Assembly (NCBI GenBank): GCA_904419315.1
Contig: CAJFQY010000032.1
Coordinates: forward strand, 1-17,592
Direction of reading: 5' to 3'
Source of the DNA: Zongyangia gallinarum
GTDB taxonomy: Bacteria > Bacillota > Clostridia > Oscillospirales > Ruminococcaceae
Length of the DNA stretch: 17,592 nucleotides
The position numbers and the translations under genes were made by a program. Under the pieces are notes generated by a model. It saw nothing but the letters and a program-made list of their open reading frames with translations. It made no database searches and had not been told where the DNA came from. Below are positions 1-5,519 of this stretch, piece by piece. Each line of letters starts with the position of its first letter. Within the stretch, counting starts at the first letter, position 1.

Positions 1-22
1 GGTCGGTGCCGGCTTCTCATAT

Positions 23-98
23 TCCTCCTTAGCTCAGTCGGTAGAGCATGCGGCTGTTAACCGCAGGGTCGTCTGTTCGAGCCAGACAGGGGGAGCCA
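23..98 (+). tRNA. tRNA-Asn (GTT)
   Basis: The cloverleaf is complete. The acceptor stem TCCTCCT pairs with AGGGGGA and contains one T-G pair, followed by discriminator G and an encoded CCA. The anticodon loop CTGTTAA places GTT at 56-58. The T-arm GTCTG/CAGAC is fully paired around TTCGAGC. It is the first of five tRNA genes in a row. Confidence 0.96.
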
Positions 99-100
99 AT

Positions 101-144
101 TTTGTATGATTGCCATCATACATTATGGTGGCAATCATTACAAA
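101..144 (+). terminator. Strong hairpin between tRNA-Asn and the CAT tRNA, terminator-like
   Basis: Arms 107-120 and 124-137 pair over 14 bp (one T-G) around the loop CAT. The stem continues with TTTGTA (101-106) against TACAAA (139-144) across a single bulged T at 138, giving about 20 bp in total. The sequence TGTTTTTAT follows at 145-153. It could terminate or attenuate transcription after tRNA-Asn, or act as a processing element in the precursor. The role is inferred from structure only. Confidence 0.5.
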
Positions 145-155
145 TGTTTTTATGT

Positions 156-232
156 GGGCCTTTAGCTCAGTTGGTTAGAGCAACCGGCTCATAACCGGTC
201 GGTCCCGGGTTCGAATCCCTGAAGGCCCACCA
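156..232 (+). tRNA. tRNA with CAT anticodon (elongator Met or Ile2)
   Basis: The acceptor GGGCCTT pairs fully with AAGGCCC, followed by discriminator A and encoded CCA. The anticodon loop CTCATAA places CAT at 190-192. It is not an initiator, because position 1 pairs with position 72 as G-C. The C4-G69 and C5-G68 pairs and overall similarity to Firmicute Ile2 tRNAs suggest that TilS may convert it to an AUA-reading lysidine tRNA; an automatic annotation would say Met. The T-stem has one C-T mismatch (206 against 220). Confidence 0.93.
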
Positions 233-262
233 TTTTGTTGAGAACCTATTTTATGTCTAGTT

Positions 263-338
263 AGGGGCATAGCTCAGTTGGTAGAGCAGCGGTCTCCAAA
301 ACCGCGTGCCGAGGGTTCGAGGCCTTCTGCCCCTGCCA
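263..338 (+). tRNA. tRNA-Trp (CCA)
   Basis: The acceptor AGGGGCA pairs with TGCCCCT, with discriminator G and encoded CCA. The anticodon stem GCGGT/ACCGC encloses the loop CTCCAAA, giving anticodon CCA at 296-298. The T-stem GAGGG/CCTTC has one G-T pair. It is the third gene of the array. Confidence 0.96.
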
Positions 339-342
339 TATT

Positions 343-419
343 GGCCCGGTAGTTCAGTTGGTTAGAACGCTAGCCTGTCACGCTAGAGGTCGTGGGTTCG
401 AGCCCCATCCGGGTCGCCA
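343..419 (+). tRNA. tRNA-Asp (GTC)
   Basis: The acceptor GGCCCGG pairs with CCGGGTC (one G-T pair), with discriminator G and encoded CCA. The anticodon stem CTAGC/GCTAG encloses the loop CTGTCAC, giving anticodon GTC at 377-379. It starts only 4 nt after tRNA-Trp, so the two are surely co-transcribed. Confidence 0.96.
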
Positions 420-422
420 TAT

Positions 423-498
<76 letters not shown>

Positions 499-500
499 AG

Positions 501-538
501 AAATCCCTAAAACCATAACGGTTTTAGGGATTTTCTTT
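501..538 (+). terminator. Intrinsic terminator of the tRNA array
   Basis: A perfect 14-bp stem (501-514 against 520-533) with the 5-nt loop ATAAC is followed by TCTTTT. It begins 3 nt after the CCA end of tRNA-Thr. The arms are A/T-rich on both flanks, so it may also stop transcription arriving on the minus strand from lysR. Confidence 0.85.
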
Positions 539-635
539 TATTAGTAACGCCTGCTTCTACCGCTTTCACAAGGGATTCGATGTCAATGTGATTATAGTCA
601 TTTGCCGTGGTAGAATAGTCCGCATGTGGTTTGGA
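507..635 (-). pseudogene. Tyrosine recombinase (phage/ICE integrase) C-terminal remnant
   Basis: A minus-strand frame distinct from lysR encodes about 42 residues that read like the extreme C-terminus of a phage or ICE-type integrase. They run SKPHADYSTTANDYNHIDIE and continue with LVKAVEAG. Tyrosine recombinases of this group typically end with (L)GH-x-x-STTAxxYxH(I/V)D. The presumed nucleophilic Tyr in NDYNHID is encoded at 594-596, and the position usually written LGH is KPH here. The rest of the integrase is absent: upstream of 635 the DNA is occupied by lysR in another frame. The stop codon falls inside the tRNA terminator. Its place against a tRNA gene fits a decayed integrated element. 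This is motif recognition, not an alignment. Confidence 0.55.
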
Positions 636-639
636 AGAA

Positions 640-1551
640 TTATTCACGCACTGTTTGGGTGTTTCCGACAAATAAACGGTGGAATTCTTCGAAGACTTTT
701 TTATAATCCTCCCCATAGCAGCTATTTTTTCTCCAGATGAAGGAGAAATCGTGTTGAATATCAAAGTTTTCCAGAGGAATTTCCCGAAGAATACCGGCAG
801 CCAGTTCCTCCCGAGCCGCAACCTGATATAAAAAGGTAATACCACAATTGAAGGCAGCTAGGTTTTTTAATGCGGCAATGTTGCTAATTTCTGCCTGAAG
901 GGCGAAATCCTGGATGGAGAGATTATAACTTTCCAGATAATGTTCCAGGATATGACGGGTGCCAGACCCAGACTCCCGGACCAGGAGCCGCTCTCTCAAT
1001 AGGTCCTGGATGGTGTGGACAGAATGCTGGAAAACATAATGGCGGCCACAGACTGGGACAAACCGTTCCTTTGTGAAAAGAAGGCATTCGTAGGAGTTTC
1101 GGGGAAAAGCGCCCTCTACAATGGCAAAGTCAATCTCCCCTCGGTCTAGCTTGGCCAACAACTGCTCTGTGTCAGCTACCTGCATCTGTATCTGAACCTT
1201 CGGATGATTTTGTAAATACTGTGCCAGAAGAGACGGCATAGCAAATTCCCCTACCGTTAAGGTAGCACCAAAGGAAAGACTTGACTGGCCATTACAGAGA
1301 TGTTTGATTCGAGCTTTGAGAAGATCCGCATCATGCCGCATGGTCAGTGCAGTTTCTCTTAAAAGTTTTCCTGCGTCTGTTAGCAGCAATTTTTTGCCTT
1401 CATATGAAAAAAGAGCAGCACCGTATTGTTCTTCCAGAGCGTGAATCTGGTGTGAAACCGCTGGCTGGGTTATGTGTAATAGTTCTGCGGCCCGAGTAAA
1501 ATGCATAGTTTCACAAACAGTTAAAAAAGTGAGGATCCGAAAGTCAAGCAT
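640..1551 (-). CDS. LysR-type transcriptional regulator (YeiE/CysB-like)
   Basis: This 303-residue protein has the standard LysR length. It begins MLDFRILTFLTVCETMHFTR with a winged helix-turn-helix (about residues 3-60, core AAELLHITQPAVSHQIHALE). An effector-binding periplasmic-protein-like domain fills about 90-295. The start was placed at the ATG at 1551 because GGGAGGGA lies just upstream and the family begins there; a longer frame upstream is A/T-rich leader. It is divergent from a YeiH-family gene, so it probably senses the solute handled by that transporter and controls both promoters from the 119-bp gap. In E. coli the LysR gene yeiE lies divergent from yeiH in the same way. The effector cannot be read from the sequence. 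The gene ends right against the integrase relic. Confidence 0.93.
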   Translation of the reverse strand: MLDFRILTFLTVCETMHFTRAAELLHITQPAVSHQIHALEEQYGAALFSYEGKKLLLTDAGKLLRETALTMRHDADLLKARIKHLCNGQSSLSFGATLTVGEFAMPSLLAQYLQNHPKVQIQMQVADTEQLLAKLDRGEIDFAIVEGAFPRNSYECLLFTKERFVPVCGRHYVFQHSVHTIQDLLRERLLVRESGSGTRHILEHYLESYNLSIQDFALQAEISNIAALKNLAAFNCGITFLYQVAAREELAAGILREIPLENFDIQHDFSFIWRKNSCYGEDYKKVFEEFHRLFVGNTQTVRE

Positions 1552-1572
1552 AAAATCCCTCCCTTTAATATT

Positions 1573-1616
1573 ATAAAATATATTTATCAAAAAATAAATA
1601 ATAATCATTTTATTTT
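1573..1616. promoter_or_regulatory. Candidate LysR operator dyads between lysR and yeiH
   Basis: ATAAA-ATATA-TTTAT (1573-1587) is a perfect dyad with the T-N11-A spacing typical of LysR boxes. A second inverted repeat pairs AAAATAAA (1591-1598) with TTTATTTT (1609-1616) across 10 nt. The region is nearly pure A/T, so chance palindromes are likely. The first site overlaps the probable lysR leader, which would suit autoregulation. Confidence 0.35.
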
Positions 1617-1631
1617 ATTGGAAAACTCTGC

Positions 1632-1637
1632 TACAAT
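1632..1637 (+). promoter_or_regulatory. Candidate -10 box of yeiH (TACAAT)
   Basis: TACAAT lies about 40 nt ahead of the yeiH start. No good -35 hexamer is present at 16-18 bp (only A/T-rich sequence), which is typical of a promoter that needs a LysR activator. Confidence 0.4.
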
Positions 1638-1679
1638 GATTTCAGACAATAACAACATGAGGGGTAGGATTTGACAAGC

Positions 1680-2687
1680 ATGAAAACCATTAAAACATAC
1701 GCACCAGGAATTTTACTCTGCCTTGGGATCGCCATTCCGGCATGGCTTTTGGGAAAATGGCTGCCGGTAGTAGGCGGGCCTGTATTTGCAATCCTCATCG
1801 GCATGGTGATCACGCTGCTGCTTAAGAATAAAAAGTGGTGTGCCAGCGGCGTCACCTTTACCTCAAAAAAGATCCTTCAATATGCGGTGATTCTCCTTGG
1901 ATTCGGTATGAACCTAACAGAAATTCTCTATCAAGGCAAACAATCGCTTCCCATCATTATTTCCACCATCACTACGTCTCTGGTCGTTGCTTTTGTGTTA
2001 TATAAAGCCCTTCGTTTACAGAAAAATAGCGCAATCCTGATCGGAGTAGGGTCTTCCATCTGTGGCGGTTCGGCAATTGCCGCCACTGCTCCCGTCATCA
2101 ATGCCGACGATGAGGATGTAGCCCAATCCATCTCGGTCATCTTTCTTTTTAATATTCTGGCGGCGCTGATTTTTCCAACCTTGGGCGGCATGCTGGGACT
2201 CTCCGACGCAGGCTTTGGCCTGTTTGCTGGCACGGCCATCAACGATACCTCCTCAGTTACAGCCGCGGCCACCGCATGGGATGGCATCCATGGAAGCAAC
2301 ACGCTGGACACGGCAACCATCGTTAAGCTCACCCGAACCCTGGCCATTATCCCCATTACGTTGGTACTGGCCTTTATCCGTACCCGCAAAGCGAAGGCAG
2401 AAGACGGCACACGGATTCAGTTAAAAAAGATTTTCCCCTTCTTTGTCCTCTTTTTTGTGCTGGCTTCGGTGGTCACCACTGTCTTCCAGCTGCCGGCGGC
2501 AGTGACAAGCCCGCTTAAGGAGCTGAGTAAATTTTTCATCATCATGGCTATGGCAGCCATCGGACTGAATACCAATATTGTCAAGCTGGTCAAAAGTGGT
2601 GGAAAACCCATACTGACAGGATTATGCTGCTGGATCGCCATCGCGCTGGTCAGCCTCGGCATGCAGATGGCTCTGGGCATCTGGTAA
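1680..2687 (+). CDS. yeiH: YeiH family membrane protein (putative sulfate exporter family, UPF0324)
   Basis: This is a polytopic inner-membrane protein of about 335 residues with roughly nine to ten hydrophobic segments. Family hallmarks are GVGSSICGGSAIAATAPVI near 122-140, the following acidic NADDEDVAQS loop, and GTAINDTSSVTAAATAWDG. The family is annotated as putative sulfate exporter and is linked to sulfur-compound homeostasis in enterobacteria; the substrate here is not proven. The ATG at 1680 is preferred, with AGGA about 10 nt upstream. An in-frame TTG at 1671, with GAGGGG 6 nt upstream, would add three residues and cannot be excluded. It is a single-gene unit closed by a strong terminator and is probably controlled by the divergent LysR protein. 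Confidence 0.9.
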   Translation: MKTIKTYAPGILLCLGIAIPAWLLGKWLPVVGGPVFAILIGMVITLLLKNKKWCASGVTFTSKKILQYAVILLGFGMNLTEILYQGKQSLPIIISTITTSLVVAFVLYKALRLQKNSAILIGVGSSICGGSAIAATAPVINADDEDVAQSISVIFLFNILAALIFPTLGGMLGLSDAGFGLFAGTAINDTSSVTAAATAWDGIHGSNTLDTATIVKLTRTLAIIPITLVLAFIRTRKAKAEDGTRIQLKKIFPFFVLFFVLASVVTTVFQLPAAVTSPLKELSKFFIIMAMAAIGLNTNIVKLVKSGGKPILTGLCCWIAIALVSLGMQMALGIW

Positions 2688-2707
2688 TCAAGATCCCAAG
2701 TGCGAGG

Positions 2708-2762
2708 ATGAATAAAAGAGGAGAGCACTTCACACAGGGAAGTGCTCTCCTCTTTTATTCAT
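2708..2762. terminator. Long bidirectional intrinsic terminator
   Basis: A perfect 24-bp stem (2708-2731 against 2739-2762) surrounds the loop ACACAGG. The A/T-rich outer arm gives a U-rich tail in both directions. It separates yeiH (plus) from the convergent nadE operon, whose last stop codon is 8 nt away. Confidence 0.88.
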
Positions 2763-2770
2763 ATAAGAAT

Positions 2771-3022
2771 TTAGCCTTTTAAACCTCTGGCCTGGCGATT
2801 CATATCCTCGACAACAATGTCAAAAATTTCCCCTAAAGAAGCGCAGTATTGAAGCACCTGCCAGGGCTCATTGGTATGAAAATGAATTTTGATCAGATTT
2901 TCATCGCCCACTGCGAGCAAACAATCTCCCTGGAAGTGCTCCAGAAAGTAGTCGTTGATCACATCCTCATCCAGGTTCTCCCCCTCGATGAGCAGTTGGG
3001 TATCATATTTAAATTCCAGCAT
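2771..3022 (-). CDS. Stand-alone FakA/YloV C-terminal-like protein
   Basis: This 83-residue soluble protein resembles the C-terminal part of FakA/YloV, the ATP-binding subunit of fatty acid kinase (DAK2 family). The shared pattern is a Y-x-T-x-x-L-I strand near residue 6, GDCLLAVGDENLIKIHFHTN in the middle, then a Gly-Glu-Ile strand and EDMNRQ near the end. The DAK2/DhaL nucleotide-binding domain is absent, so it cannot itself be a kinase. Similar short proteins are sometimes labelled 'kinase to dihydroxyacetone kinase'. An AGGAG sits 8-9 nt before the ATG. It follows nadE by 26 nt and is probably the last gene of that operon. Its function is unknown; a regulatory or protein-binding module is possible. 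Confidence 0.8.
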   Translation of the reverse strand: MLEFKYDTQLLIEGENLDEDVINDYFLEHFQGDCLLAVGDENLIKIHFHTNEPWQVLQYCASLGEIFDIVVEDMNRQARGLKG

Positions 3023-3048
3023 TTTTCTTCTCCTTTACATGATGAGTT

Positions 3049-4962
3049 TTAATGAAGCTGTTCTAGTTCATCCAGCCATAAGGCGGCCACAGCATCGCTG
3101 GGCATCCGCCAATCCCCTCTGGGGGAGAGGGAGACAGATCCTACTTTGGGCCCGTCGGGGAGGCAGGAACGTTTGAATTGCTGGGTAAAGAAGCGACGGT
3201 AGAAGGTTTTTAGCCAATGGAGAATAGTTTCACGGTCATATTCACCCCGGAAGGCGTAGACAGCCAGCCGCAGCACCTTTCTGGGGGAGAAGCCCCACCG
3301 GATGCCATAATACAGGAAGAAGTCATGAAGTTCATAAGGACCAACAATGTCCTCTGTCTTCTGCTGAATCTCCCCTTCCTTGGCAGGGAGCAGCTCAGGG
3401 CTGACCGGCGTTTCCAGAATATCCAGGAGGACTTCCCGCAGCTTGGGATCTTCAGATTTCATGGCCTCATGCCGCACCAGGTGCCGTACCAAAGTCTTGG
3501 GAATGGAGGCGTTGACCCCGTACATGGACATATGATCTCCATTGTAGGTGGCCCATCCCAGGGCGAGTTCAGATAAATCCCCGGTGCCTACCACCAGGCC
3601 TCCGGTCATGTTGGCGATGTCCATGAGTACTTGCGTCCGCTCCCTGGCTTGGGAATTTTCATAGGTCACATCCCGTTCCTCTGGATTCTTACCAATATCG
3701 GCAAAATGACGGTCCACAGCGCCAGCGATGTCGATGGTGCGCAGGGTCACCCCCAGCTGTTCGCAGAGGATTTCTGCATTGCCGCGGGTCCGAGCCGTAG
3801 TACCGAAACAGGGCATGGTAGTGGCCACAATATTTGTCCTGGGCCGTCCGGCCAAATCCATTGCCCGAATGGCAACCAAAAGGGCCAAGGCAGAATCCAG
3901 CCCGCCAGAGACGCCTACGACAGCTGTCTTCGCGCGGGAATGTTCCAGCCTTTTAAGCAGGCCGTGGGCTTGGATGGAGAGGATATCCTCACAACAGCTT
4001 TCCCGATCAGTTTCGTTGGCGGGAATAAAGGGGCGGCTGCTCACAGGCCGGGTCAGCTGGGTGGGGTGGATGTCGAGAGAAAAGGGAACTTGCAGGTAGC
4101 CTTCACCAGCAGAGGAAGGAAAAGTGGTAAACCGGCGGCGCTCAAAGGAGAGACGCTGAACATCGATTTCGCTGATGGTCAGACCGGTGGTGAACTTTCG
4201 GCTTTCAGCCAGAATGACGCCGTTTTCCGCAATCAAATCATGTCCGGCGAACACCATGTCGGTGGTGGATTCCCCCATTCCTGCATCGGCATAGAGATAG
4301 CCGCAGACAAGCCGTGCCGATTGTCCAGCTACCAGATTCCGGCGATAGGCGTCTTTGCCTACTGTCTCGTTGCTGGCGGACAGATTGGCAATGACGGTGG
4401 CACCAGCTGCTGCATGTCCAATAGAGGGGGGGCTATAGGCCCACAGATCTTCGCAGATCTCCACCGCCAGGGTAAACTCCGGTATCTCCCGGCTGGAGAA
4501 TAGAATCCGGGTTCCGAAGGGAACTGTTTTCCCAAAGAGGGAGGCTTCTTTTATGCCGTCAAAAGCGGGAGTAAACTGGCGGCGCTCATAAAATTCACCA
4601 TAATTGGGTAAAATGGATTTGGGGATGAGCCCCAAGACTTCTCCGTCCTGGCAGACCGCCGCACAGTTATAGAGTTTTCCACCAAAGGAAAAGGGGAGGC
4701 CCACAACAACCAACATGTCCGATCCCCGTGATGTTTCCACTACCTTTTTTAATGCCTGTAATGCACCTTCTAACAAGGTCCCTTGTAAGAACAGGTCTCC
4801 GCAGGTGTAACCGGTGAGATACAACTCCGGCAGGACCAAAAGCTGTACCTGATGACCGTCAGCCTCCTTGATCATAGCGGCTGCTTGCTCCCCGTTGTAT
4901 ACACAGTCGGCCACCTTGACAGGGGGAGTGGCCACTGCTACCTTAATAAATCCGTCTTTCAT
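3049..4962 (-). CDS. nadE: Glutamine-dependent NAD(+) synthetase
   Basis: It makes NAD+ from nicotinic acid adenine dinucleotide, ATP and glutamine in the cytoplasm, the last step of both de novo and salvage routes. The 637 residues hold an N-terminal nitrilase-type glutaminase (about 1-280) with the Glu46-Lys115-Cys170 triad visible (LPELYLTGYTCGDLF, IPKSILPNYGEFYE, VEICEDLW). The C-terminal ATP-pyrophosphatase domain has SGGLDS at 352-357. Length matches the two-domain form, so ammonia is supplied internally. GAGGATG precedes the ATG at 4962. It lies 53 nt downstream of the DUF3795 gene and 26 nt upstream of the FakA-like gene, all on one strand. Confidence 0.97.
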   Translation of the reverse strand: MKDGFIKVAVATPPVKVADCVYNGEQAAAMIKEADGHQVQLLVLPELYLTGYTCGDLFLQGTLLEGALQALKKVVETSRGSDMLVVVGLPFSFGGKLYNCAAVCQDGEVLGLIPKSILPNYGEFYERRQFTPAFDGIKEASLFGKTVPFGTRILFSSREIPEFTLAVEICEDLWAYSPPSIGHAAAGATVIANLSASNETVGKDAYRRNLVAGQSARLVCGYLYADAGMGESTTDMVFAGHDLIAENGVILAESRKFTTGLTISEIDVQRLSFERRRFTTFPSSAGEGYLQVPFSLDIHPTQLTRPVSSRPFIPANETDRESCCEDILSIQAHGLLKRLEHSRAKTAVVGVSGGLDSALALLVAIRAMDLAGRPRTNIVATTMPCFGTTARTRGNAEILCEQLGVTLRTIDIAGAVDRHFADIGKNPEERDVTYENSQARERTQVLMDIANMTGGLVVGTGDLSELALGWATYNGDHMSMYGVNASIPKTLVRHLVRHEAMKSEDPKLREVLLDILETPVSPELLPAKEGEIQQKTEDIVGPYELHDFFLYYGIRWGFSPRKVLRLAVYAFRGEYDRETILHWLKTFYRRFFTQQFKRSCLPDGPKVGSVSLSPRGDWRMPSDAVAALWLDELEQLH

Positions 4963-5015
4963 CGCACATCCTCGTTTTCTTTTTGTATTTGATCAAGATT
5001 TTCTGTCATTCATTC

Positions 5016-5312
5016 TCAGCGTTGCTCCTTAAGAAGCGCTACCCGCTCCCGGATGGCTTGCAGATGATCTTCCCGTGTTGTGCTGGGATCCTGAATATCA
5101 TAAAATCTCTGGCAGGGGAGCTCATTACATCCGCCGCAACCAGCAAGTCCCTTTTTGTTGACGCAGCAATCGTAAAGGGGGCAAACCTGAAAACCGAGAT
5201 AGGAAGCCCAGGATACCTGCCCTTTCAGGGAGCGGCATCCCGCGCAGGCCTGCCCAAAATCTATGCAATCGCTGCAGATGATGCCGCAACTGCTGACCAC
5301 TTTTTCCATCAT
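5016..5312 (-). CDS. Cysteine-rich DUF3795 family protein
   Basis: This 98-residue protein is dense in cysteine. The pattern is CGxxCxxC at residues 9-16, CxGC at 23-26, then CPLYDCC and GCGGCxELPC, as in DUF3795 proteins. The spacing suggests zinc or iron-sulfur binding; the function is unknown. The ATG at 5312 was chosen because AAAGGGGGAAA lies directly upstream; an in-frame TTG at 5330 overlaps that ribosome site and is unlikely. It is the first gene of the probable DUF3795-nadE-FakA-like operon, just behind an extended -10 promoter. Confidence 0.85.
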   Translation of the reverse strand: MMEKVVSSCGIICSDCIDFGQACAGCRSLKGQVSWASYLGFQVCPLYDCCVNKKGLAGCGGCNELPCQRFYDIQDPSTTREDHLQAIRERVALLKEQR

Positions 5313-5349
5313 GGTTTCCCCCTTTGGCAAGGCTGATACTTCTGGGGGT

Positions 5350-5358
5350 ATTATACCA
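5350..5358 (-). promoter_or_regulatory. Extended -10 promoter of the DUF3795-nadE operon
   Basis: Read on the minus strand, TGGTATAAT is a perfect -10 with the TGn extension, about 38 nt before the DUF3795 start. No convincing -35 box is seen at 17 bp, as is usual for extended -10 promoters. Confidence 0.65.
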
Positions 5359-5404
5359 CAAAAGCCAGGCCGATCCTATAGCATTCTGACCACAATTTCC
5401 CTTG

Positions 5405-5422
5405 AAATTTATACATAAATTT
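5405..5422. promoter_or_regulatory. Perfect dyad between divergent promoters, candidate operator
   Basis: AAATTTAT-AC-ATAAATTT is an 18-bp perfect palindrome lying between the nadE-operon -10 (5350) and the Ca-ATPase -10 (5458). A smaller dyad, AGATA-ACAC-TATCT, follows at 5426-5439. Either could bind a dimeric regulator. A/T richness lowers the weight. Confidence 0.35.
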
Positions 5423-5454
5423 TCGAGATAACACTATCTATCATGTGATTTAAA

Positions 5455-5463
5455 TGATATAAT
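5455..5463 (+). promoter_or_regulatory. Extended -10 promoter of the Ca2+-ATPase gene
   Basis: TGATATAAT is a consensus -10 with TGn extension about 57 nt upstream of the TTG start. The -35 region (around TATCTA) is weak. Confidence 0.6.
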
Positions 5464-5519
5464 ATGCCAAATCCTATATCTCCAAAGGCATATTTCATTT
5501 TTATCTGGAGGGATGACTG

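Noticed and set aside
1..22. Possible end of another RNA gene before tRNA-Asn
   Set aside because: Only 22 nt are visible and there is no CCA end or pairing that identifies a tRNA.
3631..4503. 290-codon plus-strand frame within nadE
   Set aside because: Antisense shadow of the NAD synthetase; no ribosome site and no domain.
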